From Adiantum capillus-veneris (lineage: Eukaryota; Streptophyta; Polypodiopsida; Polypodiales; Pteridaceae), in contig CM043958.1 of NCBI GenBank assembly GCA_014529385.2, forward strand, positions 82,143,525 to 82,207,524: DNA of 64,000 bases. The letters run 5' to 3'. The notes under the pieces were generated by a model that saw only the letters and a list, made by a program, of their open reading frames with translations, was not told the DNA's origin and searched no databases. This document shows positions 35,289 through 44,944 of the stretch, piece after piece. The translations under genes were made by a program, and so were the position numbers. The first letter of the stretch is position 1. Each line of letters opens with the position of its first letter.

Positions 35289-35692
35289 AACGGAAAGAGC
35301 ACCAGGTATGCGTCTTCTCTGTTGAGGCCACGACCTCTGCAAAGAGAGACAAACCTCCGAGCATGGTCGTCTGCATCTTCTGTGGAGAGACCTTTAAAGG
35401 TAGGGAACTTGATGTTCACCTTTGCCAGAACACTTGTGAGCTCCTCCATGGCCTCTTGCTCCTGAGTCTGTTGCTCACTAGCTTGCTGTAACAAAATGGG
35501 GGAGAGCCTTACCGGAGAAGGTGACCTGGAGGATGTAGAACCGGTCGAAGGAATGGAGGTAGCCGTATGAGTAGGTATGGGTGATGGGGTTAATATGCTT
35601 CTACTGGGCACCAAGGGTTGACGCCATCCGTGGTAGTACTTCAGAGGACTCAGTAGTGCACTTTGAAGCTCCAATGACCTTGTATGTGTCAT
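35289..35692 (-). pseudogene. Gag N-terminal fragment of element A
   Basis: ATG at 35692 (MTHTRSLELQSALLSPLKYY). About 130 codons matching the first third of the other gags (VNIKFPTFKGLSTEDADDHA, RFVSLCRGRGLNREDAYLVL), cut by insertion of element B. The remainder of A's gag and pol is not found elsewhere in the window. Confidence 0.85.
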
Positions 35693-36060
35693 GCAGTAAC
35701 CGCCAATCCCACCAAGCTTTGGGCAAGAAGACCTTCACTTGGGCAAGACAACCTTCACTTGGCTGAACATTGGTCTAGATTCTACTAGACCAGGATGAGT
35801 GACTAGACCACCTGGCCTGGACCAGGACGAGGAAGGACTAGACCAGGGACGAGAAGGACTAGACCAGGGACGAGGACTAGGTGGACCAGGGCGAGAGAGG
35901 ACTAGACCAACAAGGCGAGAGACTAGACCAGCTAGATTAAGCTGTCAAGGGTGAAACTGGACCAAACCAACAGGCTGCACAGGCGAAGCGAAGAAACCAG
36001 CCACTCAAGAGAGTGAGACTTCAGTTGAGGTCCCACCGTGATCGCCAAAATGAGAGCACC
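35693..36060 (-). other. Leader of element A
   Basis: Contains the same CTAGACCAGGGACGAG units (about 35800-35900) and the TTTGGCGATCACGG motif next to the 5' LTR. Confidence 0.6.
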
Positions 36061-36626
36061 TGTAGCGCGGATAATGTGTTGTGCTCTCTACAGTGTGGGT
36101 GCCCCTCAGTGCAATGTGCATGACAATCTCACTCAAACAAATGGAAACTCTCTCAAACAAAATGAAACACAGAAACAATGGATAACAACAGAGACACAAC
36201 AGTGGACCAGAACATGTGGACTCGACTAGCTCAAAGAACCATGTACAGACTCTGGCGTGGCAGCACACTCAGCTCCAGCCCAGAACTCACAGGTACAAGT
36301 GGGGTGTCGAGGCTCAGATGTGCAAGGATGGTGAAGCAGTGCTCTGTGTAAGACCCGCTACCTTGACGATGCTGGACCAAAGGTGAAGAAGATGATAATC
36401 CCGATGACTAACCGCTACTACTCATATGTAGCTCCATAAAGGGCCACCAACGGCTCATAAATGTCAGCCATGTGGTGACCTGGCCACGATGTCCACTAGA
36501 CCACTGTCGGTACCCTACCACGTGTCACTTCCAGCCCAGAGGGTCCGTCCAGTGTGAAACAGTCTAGACCAACTGTACTAACTGTCGAACTGTCTACCTG
36601 TGAAGTGACACTGTAGCCCTGCTACA
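36061..36626 (-). repeat. 5' LTR of element A (566 bp)
   Basis: TGTAGCGCGGATAATGTG ... GCCCTGCTACA, followed by the right target duplication ATGAC. About 20 differences from its partner at 27314-27883, judged by eye. Confidence 0.9.
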
Positions 36627-36899
36627 ATGACCTTGGTTTTACCAAGGTTGACAGACAATCCACTATCCCTTGCAAAACTATGTAATGCGTCCAAATGTCT
36701 CTGCATACCCTCTGGTGAGTCTGATATCAACACGATATCCTCAGCATACAATAAAAGAGGGATCCATGTCCTTGCAAGCTGAGCACCTCTATCTCCTCCT
36801 CTGTCAATATAATCAGAGACCTCATCAACATACATACCAAAGAAAGTAGAGGATAATGGGCGTCCCTGTTTCACTCCGATATTGGAGTGAACTATGTCA
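36627..36899 (-). pseudogene. LINE-C, right part: reverse transcriptase fragment
   Basis: Codes for GRPLSSTFFGMYVDEVSDYI, WIPLLLYAEDIVLISDSPEG and SGLSVNLGKTKVIV, the same RT stretch as LINE-A 21600-21870. The catalytic motif reads YAED in place of YADD. The copy ends (5' truncation) at 36899, where a SINE tail begins. Confidence 0.85.
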
Positions 36900-37034
36900 G
36901 AAGAAGATTGTTTTAACGTAGTAGGAAACTATCCCAAGAGACCTCAAAGATCTATCCGACGAGGAGAGTTGAACTCAAGACATGTTATTGAAGAGGGAAA
37001 TGGCATAACCAATCTACCACGCTTTTGGGTAATA
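36900..37034 (-). mobile_element. SINE-1, tRNA-derived SINE
   Basis: Minus strand: box A in GTGGTAGATTGGTTATGCC (37002-37020), box B GAGTTCAACTC (36966-36976), about 35 nt apart as in tRNA promoters. The 3' end is CTACGTTAAAACAATCTTCTT. Near-identical body to SINE-0 and SINE-2. The most complete copy. Confidence 0.72.
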
Positions 37035-37090
37035 GAAAGGTTATACCGTGTTCCTCTTTTTATTAGCGCACACGCGCGCACACACACCTG

Positions 37091-37203
37091 AGAAGAAGAT
37101 TGTTTTAACGTTGTAGGAAACTATCCCAAGAGACCTTAAAGATCTATCCGACGAGGAGAGTTGAACTCAAGACTTGTTATTCAAGAGGGAAATGGCATAA
37201 CCA
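37091..37203 (-). mobile_element. SINE-2, truncated tRNA-derived SINE
   Basis: Same body and box B as SINE-1, but sequence stops inside box A (GGCATAACC) where the tail of LINE-D begins. Confidence 0.7.
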
Positions 37204-38236
37204 AGAGAGAAATGAAATGAAATGTTATATTAACGTCTTCAAAAGGCCAAAGTGACCTATGAGACCAGGAAGTTACAATGCGGTGTATCTGATATCAAGT
37301 CAGATTAACAAAATAAATTAAACTAAACTAAACTAGACTAGGGATAACAAGATATAAATACTGCGGAATCCTAAACTAAGCGGATAGGTGTGAAAGGCGA
37401 GAGGTGTGAAACGTGTGAACTAAGCTATACAATGTGTAGACAATTTGGGAGGGAAGTAGAGATCTATCTGCATAGAGATCCATCTTCATCTGCACTCTGG
37501 ACAACGAAAAAGTATGGCTCGAATCCTTTGCTGTAGCCTCCTTCGAAACTGTGTAGCTCCTCTTCTCCATCGGGGTCGTCTAGATCTCCCTAGCTCAAAT
37601 GCACGGTCTATGAGAATGCCAGTAGTGCGGGTAGACCTCTCCACTGTTGGTTGCTCCTCTGTCTGTTCTTCTGGGTGTTCAGTATCTAGTGTAAAGAAAT
37701 CTGTGATCTGTCTCTGGGGTTGTCTCTCTTCAGCTCTCCTCAGTAAAGTTTCTCTATGCTTGTGTAGCTCAAGTAGATATAGCCCAAGACATCTCTGATC
37801 CTCATAACTCATGACCCTAGATAGTGGCCCGAAACCTTCTCTGAATAGACAATGAAAACGGCCTCGTATCTCATAATACACTGTGCAATGACATATGTAA
37901 TGTACCTCTGTCTCTGGCTCTAGATGGCATAAGCGGCATATCCTGCTATCTGCTGGTGTCCCTCTGAATCTGCTAGTCTCAATCTCGAGCTGATGTGAGG
38001 ACGTGCGTATGTGGCCAATGGCACATCGGACACCATGAGAAAGATGCCTGTCCATATAACTAGGTCGAATCACAAACCCATCCCCTGTGAGGTGGAGAAA
38101 ATGCTCTCTATAGAAAGCCGTCTTTGTGCCCAACTCCTGTATCGGCTCTATCCATGTCTTCCTTGTGTCCAACTGAATCAGATCCTGACGAATGAGTCTA
38201 TTAATCTCTACCCGCGTCAAAGACCTCAAGGGTGCC

Positions 38237-38238
<2 letters not shown>
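37204..38238 (-). mobile_element. LINE-D, 5'-truncated
   Basis: Short GA tail (37204-37210), AATGAAATGAAATGTTATATT, stem-loop AGGCCAAAGTGACCT at 37244-37258, about 200 bp of 3' untranslated region with an AAACT repeat near 37320, then ORF2 C-terminus up to 38229. It is cut off at 38238 by the next (GA)n tract. Confidence 0.88.
37486..38229 (-). pseudogene. LINE-D ORF2 C-terminal segment (247 codons, uninterrupted)
   Basis: The best preserved version of the ORF2 end: LTRVEINRLIRQDLIQLDTR, AFYREHFLHLTGDGFVIRP, CRLCHLEPETEVHYICHC (CX2CX8HX4C), GRFHCLFREGFGPLSRVM, QRQITDFFTLD, an acidic Glu/Thr stretch, then a basic end (GRSRRPRWRRGATQFRRRL). The zinc motif plus basic tail may bind the element's own RNA or the target DNA; that is inference from other LINEs. 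Confidence 0.85.

Positions 38239-38302
<64 letters not shown>
38239..38302 (+). repeat. (GA)n tract
   Basis: About 32 units at the 5' end of LINE-D. The sequence to its right (38303-38540) lacks the LINE 3' signature, so the element that owned this tail is not recognised. Confidence 0.95.
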
Positions 38303-38306
<4 letters not shown>

Positions 38307-38540
38307 GACTATGGCATCATGCCACATGTAACATGCCCCAAGGCTCCCAAATGCCCACTCTCCCAAGGCGGAAACGTTTGAAAATGCGACCGTTGGCAGC
38401 TGGTCAAATCGGGTCAAATTGACTAACGGCTTGAATTTTGAAAAATACGCCCGAACAAGTACCAAACGCAACGTATGGAATGTACCGTACGGTACGGATG
38501 CTGCTGTACGACGTACGAGGATAACCCTGTGCCCGACATC
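38303..38540. other. Unassigned 240 bp between LINE-D tail and LINE-E
   Basis: No gene seen. It contains the palindromic CCGTACGGTACGG near 38490. Confidence 0.4.
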
Positions 38541-39368
38541 GGGCGTTGTTTTACAAAGTATTGCATCGATTGCTGAAGAGCTTCGTCAATGTCGGCCTCT
38601 GTAAATAGTCGTACTGGTGTCTCCCGTGTCGTGCTAGAATAGTCCCGATCCTCTGATGGAGCCTCCGTCGATGTCTTGGTTGCCCTCGTAGACGTGGGCA
38701 TCTAGGTCGCCCGAGCTCAATGGCTCGTGCTAGAATAGTCCTGATCCTCTGATGGAGCCTCGGTTGATGTCGTGGTCGCCCTCGTAGACGTGGGCATCTA
38801 GCTTGCTCGAGCTCAATGGCTCTGTCAACTCATATACCTTTGGTATGGTTGGGCTTTGTAGTCTGCTGTGAAGCATGCTCGTCTAGTTGTCGAGTCTCTG
38901 CTCTAAAGAGGTCGTTGATCTCCCTCTGTCAATGTCTCCTACTGCTTGATCTCCTCAAGAGACTCTCGTTGTGTCTGCGCAGCTCTAGCAAAAACTAGCC
39001 GAGGTATCTCTGATCCTGATATCTCATGACTCCAGCCAACGGTCCAAAGCCCTCTCTGAATAGACAATGAAAGCAGACTCGTATCTCATAGTATACCGGA
39101 CAATGGCAAATGTGATGTAACTCTGTCTCTGATTCTATATGACACAACTGGCATATCCTGGCCTCTGCTGGTACTCTCCTAAATCTGCCAATCTCAATCT
39201 CTAGCTTATGCGATGATGTGTGCATCTGACCAATAGCACATCGCATCCCATAGGATAAATGAGTGTCCATATAGGCCGGTCTGATCACATATCCATCCTC
39301 TGTTAGTTGGAGAAGCTCTCTACAGAAAGCCATCTTCGTACCCAACTCCTTGTGCTCTTGGTATCAAG

Positions 39369-39371
<3 letters not shown>
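38541..39371 (-). mobile_element. LINE-E, internal ORF2 C-terminal fragment with a tandem duplication
   Basis: Minus-strand frame 38995-39345 (AFCRELLQLTEDGYVIRP, CQLCHIESETELHHICHC, CLFREGFGPLAGVMRYQDQR). Downstream, a unit of about 98 bp containing CGTGCTAGAATAGTC and CCTCGTAGACGTGGGCATCT is present twice (about 38627-38700 and 38727-38800). No 3' untranslated region or tail of its own is visible. Confidence 0.75.

Positions 39372-39414
<43 letters not shown>
39372..39414 (+). repeat. (GA)n tract, tail of LINE-F
   Basis: Dinucleotide tract followed by TTTATTGAATCAAATCAAAG. Confidence 0.92.
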
Positions 39415-39418
<4 letters not shown>

Positions 39419-39712
39419 TTGAATCAAATCAAAGAAAAGTAGGTAGCTTGGCCTACTTAAAGACATGTACCCTTTGAGCCATCTACACACATTCAAGACA
39501 TGCATGTTGTTCGTATAGCATGTAGCCATGGTAGAGCTTGGTCGCTGCTAACGACATGTCCATCTACCATCAAAGGAACCCACCATAGCAGCAATCCACG
39601 GATACGCTTGATGTGATCTCTTATGCCCGATTGGGAATCAAAAAGAAAAGCATTGCGCATAGACCATATATGTGTTAAGGCCCAGCCATCAATAAATCAA
39701 ACATTACGAGGA
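39415..39712 (-). mobile_element. LINE-F, 3' end of a different LINE subfamily
   Basis: Minus strand codes ALTHIWSMRNAFLFDS and IRGLLLWWVPLMVDGHVV (about 39540-39700), which looks like the end of a plant LINE ORF2, then a short 3' untranslated region with hairpin AAGTAGG...CCTACTT (39439-39461) and a (CT)n tail. Family assignment is by general look only. Confidence 0.5.
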
Positions 39713-39726
39713 AAAAAAAAAAAGAT

Positions 39727-40060
39727 ATTGAGAGAGATCTTTTTACATCTATTAGAGGCCGAAGTCGGCCTATGAGACAAATCAAATATACATGTGTGTG
39801 TCCTCCATCTATCAGGAAAGAAAGAAAAATCTTTTTATGTCTATCAAAGGGTGAAGCTGGCTTACGAGACAAATCAAATATACATGTGCGTGTCCTCCAT
39901 CTATCAGGAAGGACAAAAGTACATAGTAACAAAATGTGGTCCTATGGTAGGGGGGAGAGGGGGCGATTCATGGGAGGCTAGAATACAAGTTACATGGTTT
40001 ATGAGAGAAAGGGAGAATGCTCAACTCTTGCAAACACCCACTTAACCATGGAAGACCGAA
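39727..40060 (-). mobile_element. LINE-G, 3' end present as a tandem doublet
   Basis: ATCTTTTTACATCTATTAG, stem-loop AGGCCGAAGTCGGCCT at 39756-39771, GAGACAAATCAAATATACATG and TGTCCTCCATCTATCAGGA. The same block then repeats from about 39829 (ATCTTTTTATGTCTATCAAA) with a decayed hairpin, period about 92 bp. The sequence fades by about 40060. Confidence 0.7.
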
Positions 40061-40714
40061 TACGGAAAGATTGGAGGCTGAGATTTATCTCTCTTCTCTC
40101 TAGTCAAAATCAAAACGACTGAAAATGCTCACAAAGATGATTGAATCAAGAAGTGAGATGGATGGACCGAAAAGTAGTGCCCGTGCATGGCCGTGAAATG
40201 TGACCCTAGTATGCCAGCAAGGTCAATCATTTAGATGAACCATTGGTTGAGTGACAATTCAAGTATAGCATCACTCAAAGCCTGATGCCTTAATCTATCC
40301 TGTAAAGAAGACTTAATACTGCTAGTGTCACACATGAACAATGCCATGGCAAATGCTAGGTGCCTATATAACAGCCTTCCAGACCCCGCCCTAAACACAT
40401 TGTGTGTATTGGCTAACGATGGCCTCTCTTTCTGAAGCACATGCTAAAGAGCTAGCGCTTTGTACTTCAGTAGGAATTGCAGTAATACGAACAAAATCAA
40501 AAGTTATGAAGTGCTGAGATATCAGTTTGAATGCAAACTTAGGAACGCCTCGAAAGCTCAGGCAGTGATGTAGCTGGAGGATCTTGTTTTACACACATAA
40601 AAGTTGGAGACCCTGTTATGCTTTGAATTTTCAATATGAAAATTTGAAGACTTCAGTGTCTCCTCATGACCTTCATCTTCTTTGGTTTATTCACACATTG
40701 ATTGCATGTTCCAG
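40061..40714. other. Noncoding, probably intron or 5' flank of the EXO84 fragment
   Basis: No element or exon recognised. The last 30 bp (TTCACACATTGATTGCATGT then TCCAG) form a good 3' splice site. Confidence 0.45.
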
Positions 40715-41130
40715 GAACTTTATGTTAGTCTAACTAGAATCTCAGAATGTGTGAAAAAAGCAATAACTGGGTGGAAGAAGGTGGTGTCCATACCCCTGCT
40801 GAATATTCTGAAAGGAGTGTTATTGTGGCTGAAGAACTTGGAGAGCTTTTGGACTGGCATTGAGGCCTGCAAAGCTTGTTTAGAACCAAAAGGTTGTGTG
40901 CAAGTAAGTGGTTTGATTTGCAACCAATGAATATGGCATAGTTATATGGGCTTTATTCATCACCTAACATAGTTTCACTTTGTTATATGCCAGATGGTCT
41001 TTGATCTTCATTTTGTTGTACAATTTGCGTCAGATGGCGAATATTGTCCTAAACCTATTCGGAGTATTATTTCTGATTTGATCTGCTCAGTCCAAGATAT
41101 TTATGCTCAGCATGACTATGATCCCCAGAG
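40715..41130 (+). CDS. EXO84: Exocyst subunit EXO84, two internal exons (C-terminal region), partial gene
   Basis: Exon 40715-40903 codes ELYVSLTRISECVKKAITGW, GVLLWLKNLESFWTGIEACK and ends CVQ before a GTAAGT donor. After a 90-bp intron ending in TATATGCCAG, exon 40994-41130 codes MVFDLHFVVQFASDGEYCP, IRSIISDLICSV and ends DYDPQR before GTATTC. Both joins keep the frame. The pattern matches the C-terminal part of plant EXO84 from my knowledge of the family (an FQEL-type start, a VILWL...SFW stretch, then a DMxFV...FASQGRY-like block and an MDPY-like end). EXO84 is a subunit of the exocyst, which tethers secretory vesicles to the plasma membrane. Upstream exons and the last exon (usually with an LPEDEWF-like motif) are not seen nearby, so this is either a gene with very long TE-filled introns or a gene fragment. 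Confidence 0.65.
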
Positions 41131-41327
41131 GTATTCTTTCTTTGCATGGAAATTGTAAATTTTTCTTTTCCTGAATTACAAAACCTTCGACATCATTTAT
41201 TACTTTTTGGCTGGCATTCTGTGTGAGTTGAGGCTGACAAGCAAAAAAAGAAGGGGACTCTGAACCTTTCCCTTCTTCCCAAAGCCCTGCTCTCCCATTC
41301 TCATCCCTTTCTACGATTACAACCAAA

Positions 41328-41354
41328 CCCCCCCCCCCCCCCCCCCCCCCCCCC
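41328..41354 (+). repeat. Poly(C) run, 27 nt
   Basis: Uninterrupted cytosines. Such long C homopolymers are rare; length may be imprecise in the assembly. Confidence 0.85.
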
Positions 41355-41520
41355 AAACAAAAAAAGAAAAAAGAAAAAACAGGGCTCCATCCAAAAGGGA
41401 AAAGAAAACTTCCCCACCCCCTCCTTGTGTGTAAATGCATGTGGAACATGCTCTAAGTTGGAGTATGTGGGTGTGATTGGATGAGTGTTAGTGTCCTAGA
41501 GCATGTGGGTGGCAGTCGAG

Positions 41521-42420
41521 GAAGAGAGAGAAAGAAAGAAAGAAAGAAAAAAATATTTTTAACGTCTATGTGAGGCCGAAGTCGGCCTATGAGACGAATC
41601 AGGTATACATTTGTGTATGTCTTCCATCTATCGGAAAGACAAAACAATCCAAACTGGCATAAAATAAAGAGAAAACCTTGGTGTATGATGGGATCTAGGG
41701 GGGGGATGCAGCTCTAGTATTGGGGATTTGTGCATGTCTATATGTCACGGTAGTACAACCATGTAGATGAATCAAGCTAGCTAGCTCCATCCTGTGCTAA
41801 TAGGGGGGTGTAGAATGTGGTACATGGGAGGATCGGGAGCAAGGCTTGCTTGGATGAATGAAGCTAGGTGAGCCATCATCTAGGCTCGTCTCTCCTCAAC
41901 AACTTGATGCTCTCGGGTTTGGATCTCCTCCATCTGTCTGTGGTGGAGTCGTGGGGCTCGGCATCCGGTAACACGCGGACGTCATCCTGGCTCATCTCAA
42001 CCTGTTGGAGAGTCACTCCCCTTGGTGGATCTAGGAGTGGAGGAGATGTGGTCCTCTGGAAACAATTTATAAGCTGTGACTGTCTCCCCCCCACTTTCTG
42101 TATGTGGCTGCAGAAGTGTATCTCTATGCCTCTGTAGCTGTAATAGGTAGCGCCCCAATTGTCTCTGATCTCGAGGGTGCATGATTTGGAGGAGGGTAGG
42201 CTGCCTTCTGAATAATGACTCGTATCTGCCTCTAATATCGTCATAAGCTCTGCATCTACAAACAAAATGCTCCTCACTCTCCATCTCCTCTCTGCATACT
42301 CGACAGACTCTCTCCTCTTTGGGAATATCATGAGCTCGCCCGCCTAGCTGATGGCTAGGCACAAGTGATTGGGGAGGGAGGCAACACAAGGCGCATGTGA
42401 TTCAAAAACCTCTGAGAGCC
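41521..42420 (-). mobile_element. LINE-H, 5'-truncated LINE of the LINE-B type
   Basis: Tail (GA)n plus (GAAA)n at 41523-41552, then TATTTTTAACGTCTATGTG, stem-loop AGGCCGAAGTCGGCCT at 41573-41588, 3' untranslated region, and a minus-strand ORF2 C-terminus at 41997-42389: CRVCREEMESEEHFVCRC and RGRYESLFRRQPTLLQIM. Truncated at about 42420. Confidence 0.82.
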
Positions 42421-43611
42421 AAGGTTTTACCCAAACTCTGTCGTGTGCAAGGGAACCTATGAGGGCCACAAAATTCACACAGAGATAGCTTGTCTCACGA
42501 CTATTGCAGGAGGTCTTAGTGGGAGAGAGACGGGTGTAGGGACAGGGGCATGCACGCATGGAGGCGAGGTGATGAGGGAAGGAGCTCGAATAGAAAGGGA
42601 ATCTTAAAAGGTAACGAATTTGATTTTGTAGGAGCCATTAGTTGCAAAGATTATCTATTATACATGTATAATCACAAATGGTTTTTAAATTATGAAAGGC
42701 CCCACTTAAATAATATGAAAGATGCACATTGCACATCAATAAAATAAAATGAGAAAGAAGTAAAGTAAAAACAATAAAATTAAAAATTAAAACAAAAATA
42801 TTTTAGTGCTTAAAAAAAATTAAATAAATTAATAAACATAAAATAGAATAAAACAAATTAGTGAAAGAAGTCTTTATGAAATCCTTACATCAAAAGGCTC
42901 TTTATCAAGACTTCACATTATTGGATCAAACTCCTATGAATACTTTAGGAAATAGTATTTAAAAGACCATGATTCCTTTTCATTCAAGACTTTTCGAGCC
43001 TCTTGGGACACTTGTCATGCAAACAAAATTGAACGACCTTTGCCCATAGTGCACTAAGGCCTTTAGCAGGCCAAAAAATAGAGCACCCACATCATGAGGT
43101 AATTTCGTTGGAAAGAATCAAAGGCAATGTTGAGCAAGAATTTTTTTTTCAAGTTGTAAAATCGTAAGGGAGAAAACTCTCCATTTTTTAAAATAGAAGG
43201 TTTTCCCACAAAGTTAAACGACCTTACTCTCTCTTTATCGCCCTCGCCCACTCTCTCTTCCTCGCTCGAGAGTCCGAGGGCATCTGTGTGTGTGTGTGTA
43301 CGCGCACACGCGCGACCCGCGTTGCCCTCTTTCTCTCACGCTTGGGCGAACGGGGTTGGCTTGGGCAGGGATGGGCTGTCTCTTGACTCGGTTGGTTGCT
43401 GCAGGATGTTGACGTACACCTCGATGAACCCTCCACTTTTGAGTGCTATTGCAACTATTATTAAACCTATCGTTTGTTTGGGAGTTTATTAGTGTGGAAG
43501 AAACGATAGATCAAGCCCAACAAACAAACAATCTTGTCTATATGTTTACTAACTAGATTGGGCTTTCCGATGAGCAAATGCGACAAAATAGAAGGGGAGT
43601 AATATATTAAT
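42421..43611. other. AT-rich stretch without recognised gene
   Basis: About 1.2 kb, with A/T homopolymers at 42760-42860 and a short (GT)n at 43286-43299. No supported coding region or element seen. Confidence 0.5.
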
Positions 43612-44072
43612 GAGAAAATTACCAAAATACTCCTCTAATTTGTGGAAATTCCCAAAATACCCCTCAAATTCCAAAATTCCCAAAGTACCCCTAACATCTT
43701 GTCATAAATTCCCAAAATGTCTTTCAATTTTTTTAAACTTCCCAAAATACCCCGTTGTGAGAGTAAACTTCTCCAAAATAAATTTTTTTGTAGCTTTGCA
43801 TAAGATGACTAATAGTCTATCATACAAGATGCTAAAACTAGAATTTGAGTTGGTTATGTAGGCTTTTGAGATGAATTGCTTCATTATTTTTAGACATGTT
43901 TGCCTTTTTTTGTGAGATAATTTGTGACAAATAACATGCTAAGCACTCGAAAACGAATCTCAATATTAAGAAAGGAATAAAGATTAGAAAATCTTGAACA
44001 ATCCAACCAAAATAGATACAAGGGTATTTTGGAAATTTCCATAAATTAGAGGGGTATTTTGGTAATTTTTCC
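43612..44072. mobile_element. Mutator-like MITE (461 bp) with 9-bp target duplication
   Basis: Flanked by TATATTAAT on both sides (43603-43611 and 44073-44081). Long inverted ends of about 54 bp: the left end GAGAAAATTACCAAAATAC pairs with the right end, which read in reverse is GGAAAAATTACCAAAATAC, and both continue with CTCTAATTT and CCCAAAATACCC-type sequence. Additional copies of TTCCCAAAATACCCC lie just inside the left end (43645-43755). The interior has no transposase. A 9-bp duplication with long inverted repeats is the hallmark of Mutator-like elements. Confidence 0.85.
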
Positions 44073-44081
44073 TATATTAAT

Positions 44082-44944
44082 CTAATACAACATGCTAGAC
44101 TTGAAAAAACATCAATTTAAGTTTGACATCATGATTCATCGTTTCTTAGGTGGTCAAAATTGACATAGCAAGCTTGCATTAGCTTACAAATACCCCTGTG
44201 ACCTTTCTCCACCAAAAATTAGTCTCTAAACCACTCAAACAATAGGTTTCAACGTTAGAGAGTGTGACTTCAACCAATGCAAATCACACGAAGAAAACAG
44301 TTAAATTGAAGAGCAAAAGTAGGCGATTACCACTATGTACTCGTATTTGCGAACAAGCACAATGGATGCGACAAGTCATGAAGGAGTTCTAGACAGAAGC
44401 TCTTTAGTACATAGTATTATTCATGTTGTTTAGCTTAAACAACGACCTCTAAAAACGAGTTATAAGACTCTTTTATACATACGGGCTTCTAAAACGACCT
44501 AAGGTCATGCAGGCTCAATAACAAGTCATTTAGCTATAATTTTTTCACCTAGGCTCATCATCTATGAATCTATTACTCTTATTGGATCCAAGTAACATTG
44601 ATGTTTGTCAATAGCTTCAATTACCCCAATCTTCTCGTCTTTGCATCTTTGCTCCAATCCGCTTCTCTTCATGTCGTGAAAGTGTTGCTGATACGGAGTT
44701 ACCTTCGTGACCCGTAATATTATATTGCACACAAGTTTCTACCTTCTCTTACCCTCATGTATCTCAATTTATGCTGTCAAAGTGTAGCGTAAAGACAACA
44801 AGAATCCCACAAAACCTTTTCACAGTGTGTGTGCAACATACAAAGATGCAATGGAGCTACTTGCCCAAAAGATAAAGGCCATGTGACAGCTATGCAAGAT
44901 GAGTTGTACAACATGTTGGATTAGACTCTTTATGGGTTCTCTCA
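44082..44944. other. No gene seen
   Basis: About 860 bp of AT-rich sequence without recognisable coding or repeat structure. Confidence 0.4.

Larger units (their letters stand above)
27314..36626 (-). mobile_element. Gypsy-A/B complex: nested non-chromodomain Ty3/gypsy with three LTRs
   Basis: Bounded by ATGAC target duplications (27309-27313 and 36627-36631) inside LINE-C RT. The outer LTRs (27314-27883 and 36061-36626) are near-identical and belong to element A. The third LTR (34717-35288) is clearly different and is the 5' LTR of element B, which sits inside the gag of A (35289-35692). The interior at 28539-34325 follows on from the B LTR. B has no 3' LTR and A has no pol, so one region has been lost. 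The RT and integrase type resembles plant Athila/Tat-like elements. Confidence 0.85.

Noticed and set aside
40231-40440. Minus-strand frame of 69 codons
   Set aside because: No recognisable domain and opposite strand to the EXO84 exons.
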